Below are positions 40,355-49,918 of a stretch of DNA of 64,000 nucleotides, piece by piece. Every line of letters starts with the position of its first letter. Within the stretch, counting starts at the first letter, position 1. The DNA lies in contig NZ_BAABCJ010000001.1 of assembly GCF_039538765.1 (NCBI RefSeq), forward strand, positions 496,001 through 560,000, written 5' to 3'. Source of the DNA: Zhihengliuella alba (GTDB lineage: Bacteria; Actinomycetota; Actinomycetes; Actinomycetales; Micrococcaceae). The translations under genes and the position numbers were made by a program. The notes under the pieces were generated by a model that saw only the letters and a list, made by a program, of their open reading frames with translations, searched no databases and had not been told where the DNA came from.

Positions 40355-43192
40355 CTACAGTTCGGACGCCGGGACGCCCACCCCGAGGACGGTCGGTCCG
40401 GCGTCGGCTCCGGCGCCCGCCTGGGCCCCGGACCGGGCCGGGAGGGCCTCCGCACGGTACGCCGTGCCAGTGGCCTCGACCGGCCCACCACGCTCGATCG
40501 GCGTCTCCCCCGATCCCTGCGCACTGGTCGCGACGCGGCCGCCTCGGCGCCGCGTCCTGGGCGCCGGGGCGGCAGCAGCCGTCGGTGCCTGCGTCGGCCG
40601 CGGCGACTGCTCACGCTCCGTGGCCTCGGGCGCGGGGTCCGTGGGCGTGTCCGCCCCGGCCGCCGCCTTCTCGGGCGCGCCCTGCGCGGACGTGGCCCTC
40701 CGGCCTCCACGACGGGACGGCCGCGTGGACGCGGACTTCCCGCCCTCGGACTTCCCGGCGGGCCCCTCGGGTTCCGGCTGCGCCGTCTCCGGCGCCGGTG
40801 CGCTCTCCGTCGGCGCGATCGGCTCGCCGTCCACCCCGAAAGCAGCGGTCAGCGACTCGAGGGTCAGATCCGGTGCCGGGCTGCTGGCGCGGCGGCGTGC
40901 CTTGCGCCCGCGCGGCAGCCGGACCTTCTCTCCCGCGATGTCGAGCACTGCCTCCGACTCCGCTCCCGTGGCGGCGGACGGTCCGGCCGCCGCCTCCGTG
41001 CCGCTCTGACCGGACTCGGCGTCCTCGTGCTCATGGGCCGCGTGGGCCGCGGCCGCCACCTTGGCGAGGGCCTCGCGGGCGGCACTGGCCTTCGCCTCGC
41101 GCTCTGCGTCGCTCTCGGCCGCGGCCGGGGCCACGCTCTGCTCCTGCTTCTCGGCGGGCTTGTCCTGCTTGCCCTTGCGACGGCGGCCCGGACGCTCCTG
41201 CAGGGCCTCGCCCTGGGAGTTGTGCGCCCGCCGCTGGTCGACGGGCTCCTCGTGGGTGATGACGCCGCGGCCGGCGCAGTGCTCGCACGGTTCGCTGAAG
41301 ACCTCGAGCAGCCCCGTTCCCATGCGCTTGCGAGTCATCTGGACCAGGCCCAGCGAGGTGACCTCGGCGACCTGGTGCTTGGTCCGGTCACGGCCCAGGC
41401 ACTCGATCAGGCGACGCAGCACCAGGTCACGGTTGGATTCGAGCACCATGTCGATGAAGTCGATGACGATGATGCCGCCGATGTCGCGCAGGCGCAGCTG
41501 GCGGACGATCTCCTCGGCCGCCTCCAGGTTGTTCTTGGTGACCGTCTCCTCGAGGTTGCCGCCGGAACCCGTGAACTTGCCGGTGTTCACGTCGACGACG
41601 GTCATGGCCTCCGTGCGGTCGATGACGAGGGAGCCGCCCGACGGGAGGAAGACCTTGCGGTCGAGGGCCTTGGTGATCTGCTCGTCGATCCGGTGCGCGC
41701 TGAAGATGTCCTCGTCCTTCGTCCACTTCTGGAGTCGCTCCAGCAGGTCCGGCGCAACATAGGTCACGTACGCCTCGATCGTGTCCCATGCCTCGTCGCC
41801 CTGGACGATCAGTTCGGTGAAGTCCTCGTTGAAGACGTCGCGGACCACCTTGATGGTCAGGTCGGGCTCGCTGTAGAGCAGCTCCGGCGGCAGGGTCTTG
41901 GTGGACTTCGACTTGCCCTCGATGTCCTCCCACTGGGCGCGCAGGCGGTTGATGTCGTTCATCAACTCCTCCTCGCTCGCGCCCTCGGCGGCGGTGCGGA
42001 CAATCACTCCGGCGTTCTCCGGCAGGTGGTCCTTGAGGATCTTCTTGAGGCGGTTGCGCTCCACGTCCGGGAGCTTGCGCGAGATGCCCGTCATGGAGCC
42101 GCCCGGGACATAGACCAGGTAGCGGCCCGGCAGCGAGACCTGGCTGGTCAGCCGGGCGCCCTTGTGTCCGACCGGGTCCTTGGTGACCTGGACGACCACG
42201 GAGTCACCGGACTTCAGCGCGTTCTCGATCCGCCGCGGCTTGCCGTCCAGGTTGGCGGCATCCCAGTTGACCTCGCCGGCGTAGAGCACGGCGTTGCGGC
42301 CCCGTCCGATGTCGACGAAGGCGGCCTCCATGGAGGGCAGGACGTTCTGGACCTTGCCGACGTAGACGTTGCCGATCAGCGAGTCCTGCTGCGTCTTGGA
42401 GACGAAGTGCTCGGCGAGGATGCCGTCCTCGAGGACACCGATCTGGATCCGGCCGTCGCCCTGGCGGACGATCATCTTCCGGTCCACCGACTCGCGCCGG
42501 GCCAGGAACTCCGCCTCGGTGATGCCCTGACGGCGACGACCCGAGTCGCGGGACTCCCGGCGGCGCTGGCGCTTGGCCTCGAGCCGGGTGGAACCCTTGA
42601 CGCTGGTCACCTTGTTGCTCGGCTGCGCCTCGGCCGCCCGCGGGGCGCGGACGCGGGTGACGGTGCCGGGCGGATCCTCGTCCGCGCCCCCGCTGAGCTC
42701 CAGGTCCGCATCGCCACGGCGGCGGCGCCGACGACGGCGGGAGCTGACGGTCTCCTCCGACTCGTCCTCGGACGGGCCGTTCTCGGCGCCCCTCTCCTCG
42801 CCGCCGCGCTGGCGGCGGCGACGGCGAGGACGGCGGCCCTCTGCGTTCTCGGACTCGTCCTCGTCCTCCGCGTCGTCCTCGTCGCCGGGGGCCGGCGCCA
42901 CGACGGTGCTGAAGTCCGGTGCGTGGAACAGGACGGAGGTGGCCGACGGCGGGACCGCGAAGGGGTCCGAGCCGGCTGAGGGCGCCGAGGTGTCCTCGGT
43001 GCCGTCCTGCGCGTTCTCCTCACGGGGGGCCGTGCCCTCCGGGGCCGACGCGTCGTCGGACGCGGCGGTCGCTGGACGGGACCCGTCCGGGACGGCCGTG
43101 GCGGCCGCAGTGCCGTCGACGGTGCCTTCGACCGGCTGGTCGACGGCGGTCTCGTTCGTGGTGTCGCCGCTGGTCTCGTGGCTCTCGCTCAT
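40355..43192 (-). CDS. rne: Ribonuclease E/G family protein
   Basis: The main single-strand endoribonuclease for mRNA decay and rRNA processing. The 945-residue protein has an acidic, Arg-patched N-terminal region (about 250 residues, with RRRRRRGDADLELSGG), an S1 domain (IGNVYVGKVQNVLPSMEAAF), the RNase H/DNase I-like core with catalytic aspartates in VDVNTGKFTGSGG and GGIIVIDFIDM, the zinc-link EPCEHCAGRG, and a disordered Ala/Glu/Arg-rich C-terminal tail. ATG at 43192 is supported by GAGGAG. Flanking disordered arms are typical of actinobacterial RNase E. Confidence 0.95.
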   Translation of the reverse strand: MSESHETSGDTTNETAVDQPVEGTVDGTAAATAVPDGSRPATAASDDASAPEGTAPREENAQDGTEDTSAPSAGSDPFAVPPSATSVLFHAPDFSTVVAPAPGDEDDAEDEDESENAEGRRPRRRRRQRGGEERGAENGPSEDESEETVSSRRRRRRRRGDADLELSGGADEDPPGTVTRVRAPRAAEAQPSNKVTSVKGSTRLEAKRQRRRESRDSGRRRQGITEAEFLARRESVDRKMIVRQGDGRIQIGVLEDGILAEHFVSKTQQDSLIGNVYVGKVQNVLPSMEAAFVDIGRGRNAVLYAGEVNWDAANLDGKPRRIENALKSGDSVVVQVTKDPVGHKGARLTSQVSLPGRYLVYVPGGSMTGISRKLPDVERNRLKKILKDHLPENAGVIVRTAAEGASEEELMNDINRLRAQWEDIEGKSKSTKTLPPELLYSEPDLTIKVVRDVFNEDFTELIVQGDEAWDTIEAYVTYVAPDLLERLQKWTKDEDIFSAHRIDEQITKALDRKVFLPSGGSLVIDRTEAMTVVDVNTGKFTGSGGNLEETVTKNNLEAAEEIVRQLRLRDIGGIIVIDFIDMVLESNRDLVLRRLIECLGRDRTKHQVAEVTSLGLVQMTRKRMGTGLLEVFSEPCEHCAGRGVITHEEPVDQRRAHNSQGEALQERPGRRRKGKQDKPAEKQEQSVAPAAAESDAEREAKASAAREALAKVAAAAHAAHEHEDAESGQSGTEAAAGPSAATGAESEAVLDIAGEKVRLPRGRKARRRASSPAPDLTLESLTAAFGVDGEPIAPTESAPAPETAQPEPEGPAGKSEGGKSASTRPSRRGGRRATSAQGAPEKAAAGADTPTDPAPEATEREQSPRPTQAPTAAAAPAPRTRRRGGRVATSAQGSGETPIERGGPVEATGTAYRAEALPARSGAQAGAGADAGPTVLGVGVPASEL

Positions 43193-43620
43193 GGCGTCAT
43201 GCTCCTCGCCGGCGGTTCTCCACAGCGACGCCGCCGGGCGCTCGTTCGGTCCGCCGTCGCTGCCGTTCTCGGCGCGTCCCGCGGACCGGAAGTCAGTGGG
43301 TATCCGCCGAGTCCGCCCGCTCAACGTGCCGGGCGTATCCGATTCGACGGACCAGCGGCGGTTCTCCTGGCATGCCGCTTTCTGTTGCGGCGGCCGGTGG
43401 CGGAATTCGCAGCGTCGCGTGAGGGTGCCTGTCTCGCACCGCTCCGGACGTCCGGAGGAAACATCGCCAGCGGGCCTGGAAGCCTGTCGCTGGGTCGCGT
43501 GCGGACTGTGGATCCGTGCGCGGCCGTTGCCATTGTCTCACACCGCGTGTCCGACCCGGCCGGAACCGGCGCACCGGGCCCTCCATGCCGGGTCCAGGCC
43601 GGGCCCGTAGACTGACCCGC
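43193..43620. other. Divergent intergenic region rne / VKOR gene
   Basis: These 428 bases hold no convincing gene. They should contain the rne promoter and a long rne leader, and at their right end the -10 of the VKOR gene. Short open frames here lack ribosome sites and family resemblance. I could not find a persuasive rne promoter. Confidence 0.45.
43608..43620 (+). promoter_or_regulatory. Candidate leaderless promoter of the VKOR gene
   Basis: TAGACT (43608-43613) ends seven bases before the ATG at 43621, so the transcript would begin at the start codon. No ribosome site precedes the ATG. The spacing is the same as before the fasR-like gene. Confidence 0.55.
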
Positions 43621-44220
43621 ATGTCTGACATGCAGTCTGCGTCGAGCCCGACGCGCCCCGTCCGCTTCGGCTGGTTCCTCGCCATCGCCGGCGCCGTCGC
43701 CTGGCTCGCCTCGGTCACCCTGACCCTCGAACGGCTGGCCCTCTACAACGACCCGGGCCATGTGACCAGTTGCGATATCAACCCCTGGGTCTCCTGCGGT
43801 GCCGTGATGCAGGAGTGGCAGGCCGCTCTCTTCGGCTTCCCGAACCCCTTCATCGGCGTCGTCGGCTTCGCCGTCGTAGTGACGATCGGTATCACGCTGG
43901 TCGCCGGCGCCAGACTGCCGCGCTGGTACTGGATCGGCCTGCAGATCGGCATGACGCTGGGTTTCGCCTTCATCGTCTGGCTGTGGTCGCAGGCGCTGTA
44001 CAGCATTCACATCCTCTGCCTGTACTGCATGGTCGTGTGGGCCATGATGATCCCGCTCTTCGTCATGACGACGGCGCGGAACATCGCCGCCGGCGTCTTC
44101 GGCGGGGGCCCGCGCCTCCGCGCCGCCGCCGCGGAGTGGGGCTGGGTGGTCGCCGCCGGGCTCGTCGTCCTGTGCGCGGCCTCGGTGCTGATCAGCTTCT
44201 CCGGCGTCTTCTTCGGCTGA
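43621..44220 (+). CDS. Vitamin K epoxide reductase family membrane protein
   Basis: Bacterial VKOR homologues reoxidise DsbA-like proteins and pass electrons to quinones, making disulfides outside the membrane. The 199-residue protein has about five membrane segments, a loop cysteine pair C51 and C59 (TSCDINPWVSCG) and the active CXXC at C133/C136 (HILCLYCMVVW). No DsbA-type thiol oxidase gene is adjacent; the DsbA-fold reductase at 54325 is a mycothiol enzyme, not its partner. It is the only plus-strand gene between fabF and valS, convergent with ndk. Confidence 0.93.
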   Translation: MSDMQSASSPTRPVRFGWFLAIAGAVAWLASVTLTLERLALYNDPGHVTSCDINPWVSCGAVMQEWQAALFGFPNPFIGVVGFAVVVTIGITLVAGARLPRWYWIGLQIGMTLGFAFIVWLWSQALYSIHILCLYCMVVWAMMIPLFVMTTARNIAAGVFGGGPRLRAAAAEWGWVVAAGLVVLCAASVLISFSGVFFG

Positions 44221-44301
44221 CGGACTGCCGCCCGATCGGGTGGCCCCCGGCTCACGGTCCGTCGCCCGCGTCCGCCTCCGCGGCTCGTCGTCGTTAAAGC
44301 G

Positions 44302-44339
44302 GCAGTGCCGCCGCTCCCCTGCGGGAGCGGCGGCACTGC
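44302..44339. terminator. Bidirectional terminator between VKOR gene and ndk
   Basis: GCAGTGCCGCCGCTCCC (44302-44318) pairs perfectly over 17 bp with 44323-44339, with a four-base loop; AAGC and GCTT extend it outward past one mismatch. It lies between two convergent stop codons and can serve both strands. Confidence 0.88.
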
Positions 44340-44352
44340 TGCTTGCGGCGCT

Positions 44353-44769
44353 CTAGCCGAACCAGATGGCGATCTCGCGCTCGGCGGACTCGACCGAGTC
44401 GGAACCGTGCACGAGGTTCTTCTGGACCTTCTCGCCCCAGTCACGGCCGAAGTCGCCGCGGATCGTCCCGGGGGCCGCCGTCGTCGGGTCGGTGGTGCCG
44501 GCCAGGGAGCGGAAGCCCTCGATGACGCGATCGCCCTCGAGGACCGCGGCCACGGTCGGACCGGAGAGCATGAACTCGACGAGCGGCTCGTAGAACGGCT
44601 TGCCGACATGCTCCTCGTAGTGCTTCTCGAGGACCTCGCGGGTCGCCTCGACGAGCTTGAGTTCCACGATCCGGTACCCCTTGGCCTCGATGCGGGCCAG
44701 GATGGTTCCGGTCAGCTGGCGCTGCACGCCGTCCGGCTTGACCAGGACGAGGCTGCGTTCCACAGACAT
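44353..44769 (-). CDS. ndk: Nucleoside diphosphate kinase
   Basis: Equilibrates nucleoside di- and triphosphates through a phosphohistidine. The 138-residue protein has ERSLVLVKPDGVQR at the N-terminus, the phosphorylated H121 in KNLVHGSDSVESA and a conserved GTIRGDFG stretch. ATG at 44769 has GGGG upstream. The gene follows DUF4233 and folC, the order of Rv2445c-Rv2447c. Confidence 0.98.
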   Translation of the reverse strand: MSVERSLVLVKPDGVQRQLTGTILARIEAKGYRIVELKLVEATREVLEKHYEEHVGKPFYEPLVEFMLSGPTVAAVLEGDRVIEGFRSLAGTTDPTTAAPGTIRGDFGRDWGEKVQKNLVHGSDSVESAEREIAIWFG

Positions 44770-44808
44770 TGATTCCCCTTCGGGTGGTTGATGGGTTCCG
44801 GAACGAGT

Positions 44809-45243
44809 CTAGTCGGAGCCGTGCTGGCGCTCCCACTCCTCCTGCGCGGCGTCCCGCCGGCGGTTCTCTGCGTCCAGCTCCCCACCTTTCGTGACGGCGT
44901 ACCACCAGGCGACGGCGAACAGCGCGCCGATGAAGAACATGTAGTAGTCCAGGAATCCCGCCAGCACGAGGACGGCCTGGAGCGCCCAGCCGATCCCGAA
45001 TCCCAGAGGCTTCCGGAGCAGGGCGCAGGTCAGGACCGAGACGGCGGCCAGCGCCAGTCCGACGGTCCACACCACGGGCTTGCCGTACTCGTCGCCGTGG
45101 AGGCCGGCGATCGACATCGTCGCGAAGAGGAAGACGAACGCCTCGAGCGTGAGCACCGTGGAGGCGAACATGATCCGTACGGACCGGCGCTTCTTCGGCA
45201 TGCCCGGCCGCCACTCGCGCTGGGCCTTGGTGAGTCGTGCCAT
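44809..45243 (-). CDS. DUF4233 membrane protein
   Basis: A 144-residue protein with four predicted membrane segments (IMFASTVLTLEAFVFLFATM; VVWTVGLALAAVSVLTCALL; GWALQAVLVLAGFL; MFFIGALFAVAWWYAV) and basic N- and C-terminal tails, conserved between folC and ndk in actinobacteria. Its function is unknown. ATG at 45243 has AGGAG seven bases upstream and lies ten bases after folC, so it is co-transcribed with it. Confidence 0.9.
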   Translation of the reverse strand: MARLTKAQREWRPGMPKKRRSVRIMFASTVLTLEAFVFLFATMSIAGLHGDEYGKPVVWTVGLALAAVSVLTCALLRKPLGFGIGWALQAVLVLAGFLDYYMFFIGALFAVAWWYAVTKGGELDAENRRRDAAQEEWERQHGSD

Positions 45244-45253
45244 CGTGGTGCTC

Positions 45254-46612
45254 CTACTTCCCCAGCAGCGTGCGGGCCTCGGCGACCAGCGTGATGGAGC
45301 CGGTCACCAGGACCCCGCCGCCGAAGTCCTCGGTCGCGTCCGCACGGCCGACCGCCCAGTCCAGGGCGTCGTCCAGCTTCTCGGTCACATACACGTCCTC
45401 CTCGGCGTAGCCGGCGTCCAGCGCCAGCTGGCCCAGCTCACCGGCCGGGATGGAGCGCGGCGAGGTGGACTGGGTCAGGCAGATGTCGTCGACCAGATCG
45501 CCGTACTGCTCCCGGAGCTCCACGAGCATCGCCTCTGCGTCCTTCTCCCGCAGGATCCCGACGACCAGCACGAGCTTGGAGAAGCCGAAGGTCTCCTTCA
45601 CGGCGTCCGCGCTGGCGCGCAGGCCGTCCGGATTGTGGCCGGCGTCGACGATGATGGTCGGCGACGTGCGCACCGTCTCGAGGCGGCCGGGGCTCGTCAC
45701 CTTCTCCAGTCCGCGCTGCAGCGTCTCCTGATCCAGCTCCTTCTCGCCGCCGCCCAGGAAGGCCTCCAGGGCGGCGATGGCGACGGCGAGGTTCTGCGCC
45801 TGGTGCTCGCCGTGCAGGGGCAGCAGGAGGTCCTCGTAGCGTCCGGCGAGGGAGCGGATCGTCAGCTGCTGCCCGCCGACCGCCAGGGCGCGCTTCTCCA
45901 CGCCGAACTCGACGCCCTCGAACCGGAACGGGACGTCCTGCTCCCGTGCCGACTCGAGCAGGACCTGGGCCGCCTCCATCGGCTGGACCGCCGACACGAG
46001 GAACCCGCCCGGCTTGATGATGCCGGCCTTCTCCGCGGCGATGTCCTCCACACGGTCGCCGAGCAGGTCCGTGTGGTCCAGGGAGATCGGTGTCACGACG
46101 GACACCTGCCCGTCCGCCACGTTGGTGGCGTCCGTGATCCCGCCGAGCCCGACCTCGAGGACGACGACGTCCACCGGCTCGTCGGCGAACACCGCGAACC
46201 CGAGGACGGTGAGCGCCTCGAAGTAGGTCAGCCGGTTCTCCCCGCGGCCCTCGAGCTCCTCGTCGACCATGAGGAGGTAGGGGCGGATCTCGTCCCAGAT
46301 CCGCACGAACGTCTCATCGGCGACGGGCTCGCCGTCGATGGAGATCCGCTCCGTCACCTTCGACAGGTGGGGGCTCGAGTAGCGTCCGACCCGCAGGTCG
46401 TGCGCCAGCAGCAGGGACTCGAGCATGCGCGCCGTCGAGGTCTTGCCGTTGGTGCCGGTGATGTGGATGACCGGGCAGGCCCGGTTGGGCTCGCCCAGGA
46501 TCTCCATGGCGCGGCGCATGGGCTCCATGCGCGGCTCGATCTTGTTCTCGGGTGCTCGTCCGAGCAGCTCCGCGTAGACGCTCTCCACGGAGAACGCATC
46601 GATGTCGGTCAT
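45254..46612 (-). CDS. folC: Dihydrofolate synthase / folylpolyglutamate synthase
   Basis: Adds glutamate to dihydropteroate and folates. The 452-residue Mur-ligase-like protein has the P-loop HITGTNGKTSTARMLE, YSSPHLSKVTERI, GLGGITDATNV and the C-terminal domain with VDAGHNPDGLRASADAV and ITLVAEARTLLG. ATG at 46612 starts two bases after the ileS stop. Length is normal; both activities are assumed from family. Confidence 0.95.
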   Translation of the reverse strand: MTDIDAFSVESVYAELLGRAPENKIEPRMEPMRRAMEILGEPNRACPVIHITGTNGKTSTARMLESLLLAHDLRVGRYSSPHLSKVTERISIDGEPVADETFVRIWDEIRPYLLMVDEELEGRGENRLTYFEALTVLGFAVFADEPVDVVVLEVGLGGITDATNVADGQVSVVTPISLDHTDLLGDRVEDIAAEKAGIIKPGGFLVSAVQPMEAAQVLLESAREQDVPFRFEGVEFGVEKRALAVGGQQLTIRSLAGRYEDLLLPLHGEHQAQNLAVAIAALEAFLGGGEKELDQETLQRGLEKVTSPGRLETVRTSPTIIVDAGHNPDGLRASADAVKETFGFSKLVLVVGILREKDAEAMLVELREQYGDLVDDICLTQSTSPRSIPAGELGQLALDAGYAEEDVYVTEKLDDALDWAVGRADATEDFGGGVLVTGSITLVAEARTLLGK

Positions 46613-46614
46613 GC

Positions 46615-49600
46615 TCAGGCCTCCACTGCTTCGACGACGACGTTCGGCTCGCCCTCGACGAGGACGAGGTCCACGGTGAGGGTCTCGCCCTTGACCAGCT
46701 CCGCGTTGGCGCGGAGCGCGTGCAGCGTCGCGGGGTCACCGGTGACGGTGGTGCGCACGCGGTCGCGCACCACCAGGTCGGCGTCCTTGCGGGCCTGCTG
46801 GATGGAGCGGATCATGTCGCGCGCCGCGCCCTCGGCGGCGAGTTCGTCCGTGACCGCCGTGTCCAGGACCACAAAACCGCCGCCCGCGAGCACCGCCGCC
46901 GCGACGGCGTCGTCCTCGCCCTGCTCCACCACGGTCTCGAGGGTGTACTCGTGGGGCTCGAGCACGAGGCCGCCGGCGGTCACGGTGCCGTCCGGTCCGA
47001 CGGACCAGTCGCCGCTCTTGGAGCCCTTGATCGCCTGCTGGACGCCCTTGCCGAGCCGCGGGCCGGCGGCGCGGGCGTTGACCACGAGGCGCTGGCTGAT
47101 GCCGTAGTCGCTCGCCTGGGTCTCGGCGGCGTCGCGCAGCTCGACCGTACGCAGGTTCAGCTCGTCCGCGATGATCGACGCGAACGTCCCGCCCAGCGCC
47201 TCCGCGCCGTCGACGACGACCGTCAGCTGGTTCAGCGGCAGACGCACGCGGAGGTTCGAGGCCTTGCGCAGCGACGACCCGACCGAGCAGATGCGCCGCG
47301 TCAGCTCCATCCGCTCGACGAGCTCCCGGCGGTGCGGGAACTGCTCCACGTCCGGCCAGTCGGTCAGGTGCACCGAGCGGCCTCCCGTGAGCCCGCGCCA
47401 GATCTCGTCCGCCGCCAGCGGCAGCAGCGGGGCCGCGACCCGGGTGAGCGTCTCGAGGCACGTGAAGAGCACGTCGAAGGCCTGCTCGTCCTCGTCGAAG
47501 AATCGCTGGCGCGAGCGCCGGATGTACCAGTTGGTGAGCGTGTCCATGTAGCGGCGGACGGCGTCGCACGCGTCCGAGATCTCGTACGCGTCGAGCGCCG
47601 CCTGCGTCTCGCGCACGAGGTCGCCGGTGGCGGCGAGCATGTACTCGTCCAGCGGGTCCGACGACGAGTGCCGCAGCGACGCCTCGTAGCCCGCGCCGCC
47701 GTTCGCGGCGTTGGTGTAGAGACTGAAGAAGTGCCAGGCGTTCCACAGGGGCAGGAGGACCTGCCGGACGCCGTCGCGGATGCCCTGCTCGGTGACGATC
47801 AGGTTGCCGCCGCGCAGGATCGGGCTGGCCATGAGGAACCAGCGCATCGCATCAGAGCCGTCGCGGTCCAGCACCTCGGTCACGTCCGGATAGTTCTGCA
47901 GCGACTTGGACATCTTCTGACCGTCCGAGCCCAGGACGATGCCGTGGCTGATGACGTTCTTGAACGCCGGACGGTCGAACAGGGCCGTCGCGAGGATGTG
48001 CATGGTGTAGAACCAGCCGCGCGTCTGCCCGATGTACTCGACGATGAAGTCGGCCGGGTGGTGGTCCTCGAACCACTCCGCGGCCTCGAACGGGTAGTGC
48101 ACCTGGGCGAACTGCATGGAGCCGGAGTCGAACCAGACGTCGAGCACGTCCTCCACGCGGCGGATCGTGCCGGCGCCCGGGCACCCCTCGTGGCTGCGGG
48201 TCAGGTCGTCGATGAACGGGCGGTGCAGATCGGGCTCGCCCTCGTGGTTCACCGGGACCCGCCCGAAGGCGGCCCGGAGCTCCTCGAGCGAGCCGTGGAC
48301 CTCCCGGTGCCCGCAGCCGGGGGCGTCGCACTCCCACACGGGGATGGGGCTGCCCCAGTAGCGGTTGCGGGAGATCGACCAGTCGCGGGCGTTCTCCAGC
48401 CACTTCCCGAACTGCCCGTGCTTCACGTTGCCGGGGATCCAGTTGATCTGCTCGTTGAGCTCGAGCATGCGCGACTTGAACTCGGTGACGGCCACGTACC
48501 AGCTGGTGACGGCCTTGTAGATGAGCGGGGTCCGGCAACGCCAGCAGTGCGGGTAGGAGTGCTCGTAGGACTGCTCGCGCACGAGCCGCCCGTCGTCCTT
48601 CAGCGTGTTGATGATGGTCCGGTTCGCGTCGAAGACCTGGACGCCGGCGATGTCGGCCAGGGGCGCGTTCCCGCTCGGCGTCGGCTCCGCGAACATCGGC
48701 AGGAAGCGGGCGCCCTCGTCCACGGAGAGGATCACGGGGATGCCCGCCTCCTCGGAGGAGCGCTGGTCCTCCTCGCCGTAGGCGGAGGCCTGGTGGACCA
48801 GGCCGGTGCCGTCGGTGGTGGTCACGTAGTCCTCGGGCAGGATCCGCCAGGCGTGCTGCGTCTCCCACTTCTCGGCGTCGGCGTAGTAGTCCCACAGCGG
48901 GGCGTACTCGACGTCGGCGAGGTCGGCGCCGAGGTACCGGGCGACGACGGCGGCCCGGGCCGCGTCCGCGGCGGCGACGCCGTCGGAGTCGGCGAAGCCG
49001 AGGTCCTTGGCGTAGGCGGCCACGAGGTCGGCGGCGAGCAGGTGGCGGCCCGGGTGCGGGCCGTCGGCGGGTGCCTCCACGACGACGTACTCGATCTCCG
49101 GTCCCACGGCGATCGAGAAGTTGGTCGGCAGGGTCCAGGGCGTGGTGGTCCAGGCCAGCAAGCTGACGCCGGCGAGCTCGTCGCCCACCCGGCCGCCACC
49201 GGTGACGGGGAACGAGACGGTGACGGACGGGTCCTGGCGGGACTTGTAGACGTCGTCGTCCATGCGCAGCTCGTGGTTGGACAGCGGCGTCTCGTCCTTC
49301 CAGCAGTACGGCAGCACGCGGAAGCCCTCGTAGGTGAGGCCCTTCTCGTGCAGCTGCTTGAAGGCCCAGATGACCGACTCCATGTAGTCGACATTGAGCG
49401 TCTTGTAGTCGTTCTCGAAGTCGACCCAGCGGGCCTGGCGCGTGACGTAGTCCTGCCACTCGTCGGCGTACTTCATCACGGACGTCCGGCAGGCGTCGTT
49501 GAACTTCTCAATGCCCATGGACTCGATCTGCCGCTTGTCCGTCATGCCGAGCTGCTTCATGGCCTCGAGCTCGGCGGGCAGGCCGTGAGTGTCCCAGCCG

Positions 49601-49890
49601 AAGCGGCGCTCGACCCGGTTGCCGCGCTGCGTCTGGTAGCGGGCCACCAGATCCTTGACGTAACCGGTGAGCAGGTGGCCGTAGTGGGGCAGGCCGTTGG
49701 CGAACGGCGGGCCGTCGTAGAACACGAACTCACCCTCGCCCTTGGCGCCGGCCGGTCGCTGGTCGACCGAGGCCTGGAACGTGCCGTCCTGGCTCCAGTA
49801 GTCGAGGATGCGCTTCTCGATCTCCGGGAAGCTGGGGCTCGCGGGCGTGCTCGCACCGGGATCGGTGGAGGCCTTGGGATAAATCGTCAT
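46615..49890 (-). CDS. ileS: Isoleucyl-tRNA synthetase, long type
   Basis: Charges tRNA-Ile and edits Val. The 1,091-residue protein is the long, eukaryote-like form usual in actinobacteria: class I HYGH at residues 69-72 (GLPHYGHLLTGYVKD), KMSKSLQNYPD late in the core, an inserted editing domain (TTPWTLPTNFSIAV, DGTGLVHQASAYGEEDQ) and a C-terminal DALR-type domain. ATG at 49890 was chosen because open sequence further upstream runs through a T-box RNA; AGGA lies nine bases before it. An in-frame ATG at 49908 is an alternative. Expression should rise when tRNA-Ile is uncharged. Confidence 0.96.
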   Translation of the reverse strand: MTIYPKASTDPGASTPASPSFPEIEKRILDYWSQDGTFQASVDQRPAGAKGEGEFVFYDGPPFANGLPHYGHLLTGYVKDLVARYQTQRGNRVERRFGWDTHGLPAELEAMKQLGMTDKRQIESMGIEKFNDACRTSVMKYADEWQDYVTRQARWVDFENDYKTLNVDYMESVIWAFKQLHEKGLTYEGFRVLPYCWKDETPLSNHELRMDDDVYKSRQDPSVTVSFPVTGGGRVGDELAGVSLLAWTTTPWTLPTNFSIAVGPEIEYVVVEAPADGPHPGRHLLAADLVAAYAKDLGFADSDGVAAADAARAAVVARYLGADLADVEYAPLWDYYADAEKWETQHAWRILPEDYVTTTDGTGLVHQASAYGEEDQRSSEEAGIPVILSVDEGARFLPMFAEPTPSGNAPLADIAGVQVFDANRTIINTLKDDGRLVREQSYEHSYPHCWRCRTPLIYKAVTSWYVAVTEFKSRMLELNEQINWIPGNVKHGQFGKWLENARDWSISRNRYWGSPIPVWECDAPGCGHREVHGSLEELRAAFGRVPVNHEGEPDLHRPFIDDLTRSHEGCPGAGTIRRVEDVLDVWFDSGSMQFAQVHYPFEAAEWFEDHHPADFIVEYIGQTRGWFYTMHILATALFDRPAFKNVISHGIVLGSDGQKMSKSLQNYPDVTEVLDRDGSDAMRWFLMASPILRGGNLIVTEQGIRDGVRQVLLPLWNAWHFFSLYTNAANGGAGYEASLRHSSSDPLDEYMLAATGDLVRETQAALDAYEISDACDAVRRYMDTLTNWYIRRSRQRFFDEDEQAFDVLFTCLETLTRVAAPLLPLAADEIWRGLTGGRSVHLTDWPDVEQFPHRRELVERMELTRRICSVGSSLRKASNLRVRLPLNQLTVVVDGAEALGGTFASIIADELNLRTVELRDAAETQASDYGISQRLVVNARAAGPRLGKGVQQAIKGSKSGDWSVGPDGTVTAGGLVLEPHEYTLETVVEQGEDDAVAAAVLAGGGFVVLDTAVTDELAAEGAARDMIRSIQQARKDADLVVRDRVRTTVTGDPATLHALRANAELVKGETLTVDLVLVEGEPNVVVEAVEA

Positions 49891-49918
49891 CTGCGGCAGT
49901 CCTGGCATCGGTCGGTGC